A stretch of 64,000 bases of DNA, taken from NCBI RefSeq assembly GCF_017591435.1, contig NC_059268.1:15540184-15604183 (forward strand), read 5' to 3'. Under the pieces are notes generated by a model that saw nothing but the letters and a program-made list of their open reading frames with translations, ran no database searches and had not been told where the DNA came from. The number at the start of each line of letters is the position of its first letter. Within the stretch, counting starts at the first letter, position 1. A program made the translations under genes and the position numbers. The DNA comes from Portunus trituberculatus (taxonomy: Eukaryota > Arthropoda > Malacostraca > Decapoda > Portunidae). Below are positions 47,381 through 60,849 of this stretch, piece after piece.

Positions 47381-49081
47381 GTGAATTTGGTCAACAGACT
47401 TAAATCATGTAAACTGAACCATGGTACTTGCTTTGACGAGGTAATAGCTTGTATCCGGAACGAGGTTCGCACTATGTTTTATGGTTTTAAACCTTATAAA
47501 GTATTTTCCCCTGTATTTACACTAAAAGACATTAGCATTCTTAGATCTTTAGGTCGTAATAAGGATTTAGTCATCTGCAGACCAGACAAGGGCAGCGGCG
47601 TGGTTATACTTGATAAAATCGATTATAAAACTAAAATGCAGACCATCTTACATGATATCACAAAGTTTAAGTGCCTCAATTATTCAGATATTTTTCCACT
47701 TACTGTCAAACTAGAGGATAAAGTCATTAGATTTATTAATAAATTAGTTTTTCTAAAAGTTATTGATGATTCACAGGCCAAGTCCCTTAAACCATCCGGC
47801 TCTTCCCCAGCTATTTTATATGGACTTCCTAAAGTACATAAGGCTTCAGTTCCTCCGCCCGATTATGGCTGCTTTTAACGTATAAGTTATCTAAATTTCT
47901 CGTCTCCGTCCTTATTAATCTTACTACCAACCAGTACAGTCAAGAATTCTTATAACTTTGCCGAGTTCTTGTCTGGCTGCAGTCTGCCACCTTCTAGTTT
48001 CATGTGTAGCTATGACATAAAATCCCTTTTTTACAAACATTCCTATTGATGAAACAATAGATATATGTTGTAAACAGCTGTATCAAGGCAGTGATCTATT
48101 TATGGGAATGACTAAGGCTGTTTTTTCGAGGTTACTGAGCTTGTGTTCGAAGGATTGCTGGTTTATATTTAACGATTGTTTGTACCAGCAGTTAGATGGT
48201 GTAGCGATGGGCTCACCCCTTGGACCCTCCTTTGCAAATATATTCCTATGTTATCATGAACAAACTTGGCTAGACAATTGTCCGAGCCCCTTTAACCACT
48301 AGTTTACCGGAGATATGTGGATGACACGTTTGTTGTTTTTTAAAGAAAAGGAACACGCCTCACTCTTTCTGGATTATCTTAACAGACAGCATAACAACAT
48401 AGAATTCACCTTAGATAGGGAAATTGATTCAAAACTCCCTTTTTTAGACTTACTTGTTCATAAGCATAATGGCAAATTTTTTTACTCTGTTTTTAGAAAA
48501 CCGACTTTTTCTGGTTTAGGAACTAGCTTTTTTTAGTTACTGTAACTCTAATTTTAAAATTAATGCGATGATAACCCTACATTTTAGAGCTTTTAAAATC
48601 TGTAGCTCATATACATTATTTCATTCAGAAGTGATATTTCTTAAAAAAAAAATTAATAATAATGGTTTTAACCCCAACTTTTTGACAAAATTACGAACAG
48701 ATTTCTCAATAATCATTTCCAGCCTCAAACCACCCATTCACACTGTTAAAAAGCAAGTAATGTATGTAAAAATCTCTTACCTAGGAAATATCACTAAGAA
48801 AATTAAATTCTTTTTATCAAAAAACCTTTGTAAATTTTATCCTCAAGTTGATTTTAAGTTTATACAAACTAACGATTTTCGAATTGCTTCACTGTTTCGT
48901 TTCAAAGACCAACTGCCGACTGACCTCCGCTCATCACTCGTTTATATTTTTAAATGCCCTAATTACCAGCAGGGTATATTGGAAGTACCAACCGTACTTT
49001 CATATGGGTCAGCCGAGCAGAACAGGTCTCCCATGTAAAACGCTCTCTCACTCGTCAGTGAGGGAACACGCTCAGGTTTAA
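47381..49081 (+). pseudogene. Penelope-like reverse transcriptase / GIY-YIG endonuclease, frameshifted
   Basis: The coding remnant is split among frames. Recognisable parts in order are RPDKGSGVVILD (about 47579), GLPKVHK (about 47820), a motif A segment YDIKSLF (about 48010), DGVAMGSPLGP (48195-48227), the catalytic YVDD (48314-48325), LPFLDLLV (about 48440), a FYPQVD/FRFKD/LRSS segment (48838-48940) and the GIY-YIG remnant YIGST (48975-48989), followed by SRTGLP...SHSSVREH. Frame breaks lie near 47870, 47890, 47955, 48030, 48300 and 48970. About a dozen nuclease residues are missing after YIGST. The family role is target-primed reverse transcription with endonuclease nicking; this copy cannot encode it intact. 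Confidence 0.9.
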
Positions 49082-49430
49082 GGCTCTCCAGTATGTAAAA
49101 ACAGTTTTAACATTTTAACATCATGTAATAGTTTTGACCTCCGCACACTGGAATCTTTGTATATCAAGTTTATGAATCCCCAGCTAAATAAAATGTTGTC
49201 AGCGTCTCCCCTACATATTGCTTAACACTTACTTGTGTGTGTCCCACTCATAGTGTGCCCCTCACTTATGTGTTTTATAGACTGTTTTACTTGATTTTAT
49301 TTGATTTTATTGTATCTATATTGTATGTTTATTTATCATAGATCCCTGATGATGACATCTTGAAATGTCGAAACGTTGGAAATAGAAATAAAGATGGTTG
49401 TGCCTACGCTCGTCATACTGTTCCTCCTGA
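49036..49430 (+). repeat. right inverted terminal repeat of the Penelope-like element
   Basis: This segment is inverted relative to 46977-47374. It contains the 3' end and stop of the coding remnant, then AT-rich sequence, then the hammerhead-like core. Confidence 0.9.
49346..49375 (+). ncRNA. hammerhead-ribozyme-like core in the right terminal repeat
   Basis: The sequence reads CTGATGA, then a 5-bp stem GACAT/ATGTC with a 6-base loop, then GAAAC. This is the order of conserved box I, stem II and box II in hammerhead ribozymes, which are known from Penelope-like elements. I could not build convincing stems I and III with a UH cleavage site around it, so it may be a degenerate or partial motif. 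Confidence 0.4.
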
Positions 49431-49467
49431 CATTGAAGTTCCCTAGGAACACACCCATATCTAAAAC

Positions 49468-49727
49468 ACAAATCACTTAAGAGGGTCACGAGCAGAGCAG
49501 TGAATTACGAGGCCCTGTGACTTTTACGTAAGAAGAAAAACTTGACAGGAGCAACATTAAACGAAAAAAAAAAAAAGGCCCACTTGGTTGCCATTCCCAT
49601 TGCAGGTCAGAGAGAGTATGCCATAAAAAAAAAGGGCTAAATGTCTTGAAACCTCCCTCCCTCTTAATGGAAGTACAGAAGCAGGTAGAGAGTTCCAGAG
49701 TGTATCCAGCAAAACACAAATCACGTA
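49468..49727 (-). mobile_element. LINE 3'-end fragment, copy 2
   Basis: This is a direct-repeat partner of 46733-46976. It encodes CVLLDTLWNSLPASV on the minus strand and shares the downstream sequence up to a conserved GAGCAGAGCAGTGAATTACG end. Poly-A differences and indels separate it from copy 1. Confidence 0.55.
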
Positions 49728-49978
49728 ACTACATGCCACACGATACACTGAAGGCGGCACGAACGCTGAATACAAATCCTTTAACGACTCATTAATACAT
49801 AAAGCCTTTCATGTTTCTAGAGCTTCGCGGAGAGGGGGAAGCGAAAGACCGAAAAAAAAAAGTGGATAAGGAGGAGGTGGCAGATGACGGCAGAGGGATG
49901 GATATAGTCTGAAAAAATTCGTCCTTTCGGTCTTTCAAGCACGAACACAATGTCTGACCTTCAACTCTAAACTGTAAG

Positions 49979-50009
49979 GAGGAGGAGGAGGAGGAGGAGG
50001 AGGAGGAAG
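49979..50009 (+). repeat. (GGA)n
   Basis: About ten GGA units. Confidence 0.95.
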
Positions 50010-50230
50010 GAGCAGAGGGAGCAGTGAGCCAAGACGGAGCTGTTTGTACCCACTTGTGTCATTTAGCTGATGTGGCGAAGGTCAAGTGTTGCATGACGAA
50101 GAAGCAGTTGAGAGAAAGGAGAGAGAGACGGAGAGACGGGCGTGGGTGATGAACTGAAGGGTAAGGACACTAGGAAGGGAGAAAAAGGAAGAGAGGGAAA
50201 AATAATTCAAGGATAAGGTTGCAAGAAGTG

Positions 50231-50232
<2 letters not shown>

Positions 50233-50298
<66 letters not shown>
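50233..50298 (+). repeat. (GA)n
   Basis: 66-bp GA tract. Confidence 0.98.
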
Positions 50299-50299
<1 letters not shown>

Positions 50300-52246
50300 G
50301 GTATTAAGAGGGAAGCATGATGTTAGGGACAAGGGGGCATTACAGTGTTTCTATCACTTCCTCTCTGAGATTATTGATTCTTTACCTTTTTCAATATGGT
50401 TAATTATTTCTGGTCACTGCACAAGATTTTGACATCGACATTTTTTGTAGATCTCTCTCTCTCTCTCCCTCTACCACGCAACAGCAGACAGGAGTTATAC
50501 TAGATGACGTAACAACACTAGCCGAGCAAGGACAAGGACACAATAATAACACAATAGAAAGTCTTCCCTCACTCAGTACACACTTGTGCCTCGTCAACTC
50601 CCCGAGCCGTGCCCACGTTGCTGCTGCTGCTACTAGTCCCTCTTCACCCAACCAGCGCCGGCCAGTTTGTCGTTAGACTCTATAACGCTGACTTGCATAG
50701 TAATCGTGTTTCTTTAGTGCAAGGGGCCTTTCCATACACATGAATGCCAAATCTACTCGCTTCCCTACCAATGACCTTACCGTCCTGTCCCCTCCATGGC
50801 CAGTTCAGTGGTCTCATTCCCTGCAGTTGAGCCTTACAGAACTACAGACCATTCCCCCCATCACACCACGAGGATCTCTCAGGCAAGCCGTTGCCTCTAC
50901 TTACAAATATAGAGTAATCCTACTATACGCTTAACCAGCAACCACTTACACACTCTTTTTGCTTTTCAGTACAACGTAAATAGTTTTCCTTTAATAGTGC
51001 AGATTAGTGGGTTTACATCAAACGGCAAAGTTAGGGGTCAAAGATAGGTTGCAGTGTTGTTGTACACTGAATTGTAAGGCGCATTGATGCTGGACAGTCA
51101 TGATGCCTCGCGCCGCGGCAGGAGGAGGAAGTGCCACAGACGATGCTCGGGGTGCGGGCAGAGGGAAAGCAAGGTTACTCTCATTTGTTGGGGCCGGACG
51201 CGCAATGGCTACGACCAGTCCTGACAGGCCGTCGGATTCCCCGCAGAGAAAGTTTGCTTTGCAATCCCTGCCCTTAGGACACACTATAGACATAGCTATA
51301 GATAGTCCAGGAAAAGATAAAGATTAAGGAGGAGAGAAGGAAACACGACCCGCCTGCTCAGAGACCGGGCAGCAGCTAACCCAGGCTGACGCCTCGGAAC
51401 AATGATTCGAAGCAATGCATGCCAGACACTAATACCTTTAATTATCAAACAGTCTTCAAGCAAAGGATGAGAGAGTGACGTATCCCACACTCTTCTATTC
51501 CGTCTGTGCCTGGAATGGCTAATGTAAAAAGGAATACTGAGCAAGGGTTGTGTTCCTGTCTAGAGGGGAAAGAAAAGGTCATCGTGCCTCAGGCTGGCGG
51601 CCAGTTCAAACCATGGCTCCAAGCGCCTCAGTGCGCATGCGGCACCTGTCTTCCGAAATCTTAATAAAAGCTTTGTATTGTGACTATGTTTTAATTAATT
51701 AAGAAATAACAATAGTAGTAGTAGTAATTGCAGTAGTAGTAATAGTAGTAGTAGAAGCTACTGCTGTAGTTATAGTAGTTGTTATAATTCAATATAAAGC
51801 AATCACGTGTGGTGGTCGGAAAGCATGGATTGAGACACTCTGTAGACTCCACTTAGCTGGTCTGGCTAGACTCAATGTGTCGTAATATGTGTCGAATGCT
51901 GATCAACGTGCAAGCAACGTGGACTCACTTACCATGCATTATATGGTTCCGTGTTGCGCTGAAATACTCTGGTTCTGAATGCTGTACAGTGACCGAAGAC
52001 ACATGTACGTAACACTTGGACTAATGCGTATATTGTTATTAGTGGTTTATAAATCTTAAGGAACCTCTCTGAAACCTATTCGTATTAACAGAGAAATAAA
52101 GCAGTGCCTCCTACTGATACATTCAAAATTACATTTGTGCAGGACTGAAAGGTCTTACGTAACTCAAAAGCATTAGAGTGAGTGCTTAAAATTACAGTGC
52201 CGTGTTAGCGGTGGATACAGTTGCAGTTGTATGTGCGTCACTCCTC
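50299..52246. other. unique DNA, GC-rich segment 51090-51300
   Basis: The GC-rich segment is open on both strands (plus-strand start MMPRAAAGGG at about 51100) but has no recognisable domain or splice context. It may be a CpG-rich regulatory stretch. Confidence 0.4.
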
Positions 52247-52251
52247 TTTAC

Positions 52252-52279
52252 CTGGTGGAGCATCAGCGGCTTCAGCCAT
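52252..52279 (-). other. candidate short first coding exon (MAEAADAPP)
   Basis: On the minus strand AAGATGGCT is a strong start context. Nine codons, MAEAADAPP, lead to CAG|GTAAAG in phase 1. Short first coding exons like this are common in muscle and cytoskeletal genes, but the product is not identifiable. It overlaps the opposite-strand exon candidate next to it. Confidence 0.25.
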
Positions 52280-52296
52280 CTTCGTCTTCCTCCTAG

Positions 52297-52330
52297 GCCG
52301 TGGCGAAGCTGGTGTCCAATGATGTGATCA
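52297..52330 (+). other. candidate 34-nt microexon on the plus strand
   Basis: A good pyrimidine tract and acceptor (CTTCGTCTTCCTCCTAG) and a strong donor (ATCA|GTAAGT) bracket 34 bases that read AVAKLVSNDVI in one frame. It could be real or the chance complement of the minus-strand exon candidate. Confidence 0.2.
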
Positions 52331-52734
52331 GTAAGTACAAAAGTTTTACGTGTATTAGGGCGATGGTTTAGTGTGAGCGCTTCATGTTTACTGTTTTCCC
52401 TTTCTTATTCTTGCAAGAAACTTCGAGGCAGGATGAATAAGAGAGGGTGGAAACAGAAAATAAGAGTGGAACCTTACCTCTTCACTCTTACCATTGTTAG
52501 CATAATGTGTCTTTATCATCATTATGTGTGTGATTTTTTAAGACATTTTATGCAGTATGTTTGTCTGACTTTAGCGGATGAACTCTTCTCTCTGTTAAGT
52601 AGTCTATATGTGATTTTCTATGCATCATTACTGTCAGATCGTATTGGAAGTTGGCATATAGACAATGTTTGTTCTGGTTTAAAAAAATATGACAGTAATG
52701 ACCAACAAAATCATTTTTTTTTTTTAATGTAATG

Positions 52735-52854
52735 GGGAAAAGCTGGCCAAGGACAACATAAAACCGAAAAAAGGACCACTCAGTTGCCAGTTCCCTTGTA
52801 AGCCCGAGAGAGAGTTAGCCAAAAAGAAAGTGATAGTGTCTTGAAATCTCCGTC
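52735..52854 (-). mobile_element. LINE 3'-end fragment, copy 3 (short)
   Basis: A more diverged, shorter copy of the sequence at 46800-46900. It shares the aaaagg-ccac-ttgccag block, the agagagagt-agcc block and the gtcttgaaatctcc block. A MITE (52855-53060) abuts its end. Confidence 0.45.
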
Positions 52855-53060
52855 TTAACTCTTTCAGTACTGGGATTCATTTGTACCATGAGATATGTGT
52901 ATGATTAGATCATTTTATTGACATGGAGGTCAGAAGATTAATGGTCACAATCCACTATTTAATCCCCCACATGAATTTCTGAAGCTGTATAAAATCACCA
53001 AAGAGTAACCAGAATGTATATATGTATATGAAAATGCGCCATGGTACTGAAGAAGTTTAA
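52855..53060 (-). mobile_element. TTAA-MITE copy 13
   Basis: Reverse orientation, from TTAACTCTTTCAGTACTGG to GGTACTGAAGAAGTTTAA. It directly follows LINE fragment copy 3. Confidence 0.8.
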
Positions 53061-53458
53061 TGAATTCAAGTCATAAGAAGTTGGAAATACTCACAGAACG
53101 TTACTCACTAGGGAAAAGAAACTACTTATGAATTAAATAGTTCCTTAAACTCCAAAGCGAAGTAAGGAAGAAAGATCGAGAGAGTCACAGAGGCGTCATT
53201 CCGTTGCCAGGAGAAACAGGGACGATTTGGTTGCGGAATACGGGTAAGCACGTGGCGCTGTAATTGCGTCACCGATAAGCGAGTGGCCGAGGGTCCGCCA
53301 CTACCGCGCAGAAGGAAAGAAGCTCGATTACGTAAGACCAGAGCGCGTGTTCTGTTTGTTGCTATTTTGGGGCCCCATACGCAAGCTGATAAAAAAAATA
53401 TGAGGTGGTTATGTAATGGGAATTCACCAGCAGCAGATGTAGCTCAAGTCGCAGTTGC

Positions 53459-53461
<3 letters not shown>

Positions 53462-53511
<50 letters not shown>

Positions 53512-53529
53512 CAGCAGCAGCAGCAGCAG
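53462..53529 (+). repeat. compound (TAG)n-(CAG)n
   Basis: About 16 TAG units followed by six CAG units. Confidence 0.97.
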
Positions 53530-53647
53530 TGATTTACTAGATTACAATGAGTTTAACTGGACAATTCGATGAAAAAGATATATTGGCCGAAGGATAGTTT
53601 TTTCATTGGCTTTGTAGCATTTGTTTGGCTGGAATGCGATTATAATT

Positions 53648-55312
<1,665 letters not shown>

Positions 55313-55361
<49 letters not shown>

Positions 55362-55452
55362 AGATTGTTGTTGTTGTTGTTGTTGTTGTTGTCCTCCTCC
55401 TTTTTTTCTTCCTCTCCTTTTCCTCTTTTTTTCCTCCTCCTTCAACTACTAA

Positions 55453-55520
<68 letters not shown>

Positions 55521-55532
55521 TTATTACTACTG

Positions 55533-55601
<69 letters not shown>

Positions 55602-55665
55602 TTACTACTATTACCACCACTACCACCACCACCACCACCACCACCACCATCATCACTATTTTCAT
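55313..55665 (+). repeat. compound (GT)n, (TTG)n, (ACT/ACC)n array
   Basis: GT at 55313-55360, TTG at 55366-55392, pyrimidine-rich spacer, then ~215 bp of ACT units ending in ACC units. Confidence 0.97.
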
Positions 55666-55868
55666 GTACTAGATAACATATGGACATAAAAAAGTGAGGA
55701 GGCGGGGCTCAGTGTCAAGCAACTCACCCCTGAAAAAGAAAAAAAAAAAAAAAAAAAAAAAGAAAACTGCATCCCTAATTCACAAACTCTGAGGGATGAC
55801 TATTTTCTTGTAGATTGTGAGTGGAAGGGAGGAAAATCGTCTGATCTTATTCCGAGCCTCATGTTTTA

Positions 55869-56062
55869 GGCCTTATTCAGAAACGCCTTGCTCTCTCATC
55901 ACGACAATTTTTCAAGTCCCCATAGACGACCAGCCGGGTTTTCAAAATAGTTTTTCTTTATAATCAACGAGAAATCTTGCTAAATCATCACCAGAACCAT
56001 AAAAAATACCTTAAAAACCCAAGTATCTTCAACTAGAGCCTTTGGAAATAGTCGTCATAAGA
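55869..56062 (+). repeat. family B repeat copy
   Basis: Starts TTATTCAGAAACGCCTTGC, has the block GACCAGCCGGGTTTTCAA, and ends with TCTTCAACTAGAGCCTTTGG. Confidence 0.65.
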
Positions 56063-56444
56063 AGGCAAACTTTTTCTTAGTACAAACTTTTGTCTCAAGG
56101 ACTAAGCGGGGTTTCTGTACTCTGCCTCGTACTCCCCAAGGTCCCTTCCCTCACTGTAGCTGCATTCTAGTCCACCACGACCTTGTACAGTAGACGATTC
56201 ATTCATCTGCCACATAGTTTCGGGTGATAGAATCCTTTTTAATTATATAACCTTCACAAGAGGTGCATTGAATTTGTGCTCCCATTGTTCCATCCTTTTT
56301 TCTATGGCATGTATTATTCAGACATTAGTGAAACCTGATTTTTTCCCCAATTTAATACTACTGATAGTACCCAAGCTTGATAAAGTACATGTTTGTTAGG
56401 ATAAGTAAACATAATGGATGCGTAACAATATATCCTAACCACCC

Positions 56445-56658
56445 TTAACCCTTTCAGTACCATGACGCGTTACCATATTCATTTTGCTTACTATTTCGTG
56501 GGTTTATGCAGCTTCAGAAACTTATGTGGGGATTAGAATAGTGAAGACTCTGGTCATTAATCTTCTGATCTCCAGAGATCCTTCCTAATGTCAATAAAAT
56601 CGTCCAATCGTGCACAAATCTCAAGATAAAATATGTATCACAGTACTGAAGAAATCAA
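56445..56658 (+). mobile_element. TTAA-MITE copy 14
   Basis: Starts TTAACCCTTTCAGTACCATG; the right end is diverged (CAGTACTGAAGAAATCAA). Internal blocks are well conserved. Confidence 0.8.
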
Positions 56659-58438
56659 TAACAAGAATATCAATCAAAACCTTATGTTTGAACAATATCC
56701 AAGATAAAATTAAACTAACAATCATTAAATAACACTGATTTAGCAATGTAAAGGCGTAACACCATAGCTAAAATAAATGCTCTGGTCTCTCGTACTGTGT
56801 GATAGTGTTTCCCGCGCATTCCAAACTCGTCCTGAGCCAAGCAGAGTGGGTATGAACCGTCCCCTGAGGCTCACGAAGCACCCGTCTCTGGTTTCCCCGA
56901 CGCCTGCAGTAAGAGGACTAAAGATGAGCCTCGCATTCCCCGCACCAGGCCATGTAGACCCTAAGGAAGGGGGACTGAAGAGCGGAACGGTGTTTTAGGG
57001 GACACTTGGCTTGATAACCTGGAGTAGGGTTTCGCGAGGCTGTGTGGCCGCTGCTACCTGTGTCATCCTTACCGCCTTGTATCATAGCGCCTGCAGTTCT
57101 GCCATAACTTTCACGGGGAAGCCTCGATAATTAGACGTCTGGCTCTTGGTTGGGTTGACTCAGGGTGTAGTTTAGAAGCCACGTGATGAAGGAGGAAATA
57201 GTCACTGCTGCCTCGCTGAGCTTATCCCCGCAGCAGCAGCATTAGGACCAGCAGGAGTGCAGATTACCTTCCTCTGCGACAGGTGGGGGAGGTGCGCGCC
57301 ACGTCAGCTTGTCGGTAGGTAGTAGCCCCAGTAACAGGTGCGGGAGGAGACGGGAGGGGCAGGGAAGGGTGGAAAGGACAGGGTAGGTTTGGCGGAGGAC
57401 TGTAGGGGGGCCAGGGGCAGCGTGGCAGTGGTCGGCCTGTCAACAACCCTCCAGAACGCTGTTTACCACCCCATCTCCCCCTCCCTCCTCCCCACTATCA
57501 CTGCAGTCCCCCTACTTCCCTCCCTTTTCCTTCCCTCTCCTCCCTCCTGTCTCTACCCACGTTCTGGTGCCCTTTTCAGTTTCTATCGGTTCGGTCTTTT
57601 CCTGTCTCTCTCCCACCCTTCGCAGCCTCCCGTTCCCTCCCCTCCCTTTTCCCTTCCTCTCCTTTGCGGCCTTCCATCCACCTAACTGCCTCCTGTGACC
57701 CACCATCCTCCCCCCACCTGCTGTAAACCGCGCCTTTCCCACCAGAAGCTAGTCTTATCGCTGGACGCACCGGCAGACCCACACCCGCCACTGTCACCCT
57801 CGCCTGCATAGCTCAAATTTAATGGGAGGCGGCCCGTGTGATGCCCTAAGACGCGTATGTTCTTCGGCGGTTTACTGGAGGTGAAAAAAAGTCTAGATTT
57901 GTCGCAGTAGTGTACTGTTTTATGTGATAGATGGAAGTATGCGCCTCTGTATAACACATGCAGCTTGTTATCTATTGTATAAATAAAAGAAAGTATGATA
58001 AATATAAAAAAAAAAAACGCTCAGGAAAAAAGGCTACAATCTTGCAATAATGTTTTGATGCTTTCGTGACCAGCTGTGCCTGACGAAGCAGCTGTATCAT
58101 GTCTTTTAAGTGCGGCTTACTAAACAGTCTCAAAACTCCTCCATGACTATTTGGGAAGCATCTCCATCGCTTAGTTTTTCTTTACCATTTTTCTATTCTT
58201 TTCTTTGCTCTGGACGTCGTGGTTGAATGCAAGTTTAGTGCATTGAAGTGCGTCAGTGTAATAAGATGGATGTCATGTAATTTGAACCGTAATCTCTTCC
58301 CAGTCTTCGATGTACACGACCATGGTGTCTTGTTTACTTGTTGGCTTGGGAAAGTAAAGTGAATTGGCATTATGGTGTGCAATAATATCTCCCTCATCTT
58401 TTTCTTTTCATTGCAGAGAAAATGCGATTGAGAGGAAG

Positions 58439-58439
<1 letters not shown>
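56659..58439. other. GC-rich unique DNA
   Basis: 56780-57830 is GC-rich with CCCTCC-type runs. Several frames are open on both strands with no domain recognised. 57960-58439 is AT-rich. Confidence 0.45.
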
Positions 58440-58517
<78 letters not shown>

Positions 58518-58530
58518 TGTGTGTGTGTGT
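58440..58530 (+). repeat. (GT)n, 91 bp
   Basis: GT tract with one AT interruption near 58511. Confidence 0.98.
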
Positions 58531-59082
58531 TGTACAAGAGTGATATTGAGTACGAGACTTAAAAATGAAGGTTTTTTTCAATTATGAAGAGAACTTTCAT
58601 GTTAATCTTTTTTTCTATTTTTTGTCCCATTTTTACGTAACTTTTTTTTTTTTTTTTTTAACCACTTGGCGTGGTTAAGACGTTACGGTGCACTGCCAGA
58701 AGCTAGATAGCCATTTTTGTAGCTGGAATACAAAGATAATCACTTATTCAGCGAAAAAAAAAAAATCCATGAAAAGAGAAACTACTAAAGAAATATGCTG
58801 AGAAATTATTTGAACAGCCCTGCTGAGGACGGCAAGGCAAAGGACGCTTCCCTCCCTCCCTCCCTGCATCCTTCGCCCTTCTCCTCTTCCTAGTCACCAT
58901 CACCGTATTCATATAATCCATTGCACGGTTCCATTAATCCCCTCATGTATGTCAGCTACTCGTCTATTCTAGGTCACACATATCATCTCTTGGTCTATTC
59001 TCCTCCATCTACTTAGCCTTCTTTGATCAGTTAGATAGTTCACTTCAGCCATTACTGTCCATCTTTTCCACTCTAATCCTAT

Positions 59083-59296
59083 TTAATCTCCTCAGTACCA
59101 GGACACGTTTTCATATTCATTCTGTTTAATATTTAGTGATTTTATACAGCTTCAGAAACTCATGTGGTGATTGAGATAGTGAAGACTCTAGCCATTAATC
59201 TTCTAATCTCCATAGACACTTCGTAATGTAAGTAAAATTGTCTAATCATACATAAAAACTCATGATAAAAATGCGTTCCAGTAGTGAAGGAGTTAA
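59083..59296 (+). mobile_element. TTAA-MITE copy 15
   Basis: TTAA at both ends: TTAATCTCCTCAGTACCAGG and CAGTAGTGAAGGAGTTAA. Confidence 0.82.
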
Positions 59297-60849
59297 ACAG
59301 AATCTCAAGTCTCACGCTGTACTAAGAAATAATGAGTATTGCATGATCTACTAACGCTTATTTGACTTTTATCTGCCTTTTGATGATAATTATGGACGCT
59401 GAAAAGAAGGCAGAAGTCAAGGTTTATTAGACATTTCTTTGCTTCACTCCTGAACCAAATTACAGCAAAGAAAAGTGTACTTAGCTTTGCGTATGATGGT
59501 GAGTTGTGAATCCCTTTGGGGAGATGAAAAGACGCTATCAAAACACCACATGAGTTGAAAAGGACGCCAAAAACATAAGATTTAATCCCTGTTTTTACTG
59601 AGTTGTGGGTGAAGAAGAGAAGAAAGAAGGAGCGCACTACTCGTGTGATGTTGTGCCTTTACGATGACCTTACACTTATGCGTGACTAACCTTTAATAGC
59701 AACATGTGACTGAAAATTTGCCTCGTCACTATTCTGTTTGCCTTTTCACTCACTAGTTTCAATATGACTATGCTTGCGTGTAGTTTTAAATCATGTTACT
59801 TAAATATATATTCATTAGTTTGTACAATTCAACCCAAAACTTCAAACTCATCTTTTTTTTTTTTTCTTAAGGATTCTTTCATTTTATCTTTTGAGGAGAC
59901 GATTAACATTTTTTTCCTCAATTTCCGAATTTGTTTTTGTCTTGATCTATCTATTTTTGTGCTGAATTGAAAAGGCAGCTTTGAGTGAATAGTTCTTTTC
60001 AGCATACACCACCAACCACTGGCCACCATTACTCTGAACACTAACTAATACCACCAATACCAGTAATCTGTGCTTCTCATCACTGCCAGAACTACTCCCC
60101 TAACACCCACCAACACACCACGGCCAACAACGGACCATTACCACTATCAACGCCACCACTACTACTATAACCACTAGCATCAAGAAGGCATCTAAATCAC
60201 TACTTCCCACCGTCGCCATTGCAACCTCTGACCACTGGTACCCTTCAAATGCTAACCACTCCCCCCTATCTTAAACCACACCGTTATTAGGGATTTCAGG
60301 AGTATCTGCACGATTCTGTTGGTATTTTCACAAGAGTTCTGCAGTACCCATAAAGAAACCACACAAGGGAATCAGATCCTCTTTGCATCCTCAAAATTAG
60401 AAGCCCAAAGCGTTTTAGTATACGAGACTTCAACACCATTACCACCATCACCACCGCTACCACCACCTATGACCACTGACCACCACCATTATCCCTAACA
60501 CCTTCCACTACCACCACCACCACCACCTACCGTAACCACCAGGAAGGTACCCCGAAATCACTTCCCACCATCGCTAGAACTGACCATCGCCATGCCGCAC
60601 CGCACCACACCGCACCTCAGCCGCATTTCTTGGTCCTCCCGATGAAGGCAAGCAATGTTTCCAGCGACCACCAAAGGAATCCAATTATCAGCCTCATTCA
60701 CCACCTCGAGTTTCCCTCCCGGCCGGCCATTCTTCCCTCCCGAGCCTTCATCCCTCCCTCCTAGTCCCTCGTCTTCCCTCCCTGTCACTCCTCAACCCAC
60801 GTGGGGACGCCCTAGTAACAGTACCAAGCACAGGCTGTAGAGAAGGAAG
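59297..60849. other. AT-rich then CAC-rich DNA
   Basis: 59300-60000 is AT-rich. 60000-60560 is rich in ACC/CAC words and contains a diverged duplication around CACTACTTCCCACCGTCGCC and CACTTCCCACCATCGCTAG. No gene seen. Confidence 0.5.

Larger units (their letters stand above)
46977..49430 (+). mobile_element. Penelope-like retroelement with inverted terminal repeats, decayed
   Basis: The element is about 2.45 kb. Its outer ends are inverted copies (GGAGGAACAGTATGAC at left, GTCATACTGTTCCTCC at right). Between them is a plus-strand reverse transcriptase and GIY-YIG coding region in several broken pieces. Reverse transcriptase plus GIY-YIG endonuclease plus terminal repeats that can be inverted is the known layout of Penelope-like elements. 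No clear target-site duplication is visible. LINE fragments in the same orientation flank both sides. With several frameshifts and a shortened nuclease domain, it is almost certainly inactive. Confidence 0.9.

Noticed and set aside
47381..49081. Intact viral or retroviral polymerase
   Set aside because: RPDKGSG, DGVAMGSPLGP and YVDD with a GIY-YIG remnant identify a Penelope-like element, and the frame is broken several times.
57264..57957. Several frames in GC-rich DNA on both strands
   Set aside because: Openness on both strands is explained by CCCTCC/GGAGGG composition; no domain.
59305..59637. 110-codon frame on the minus strand
   Set aside because: No ATG at its start, AT-rich, and no recognised domain; likely chance.
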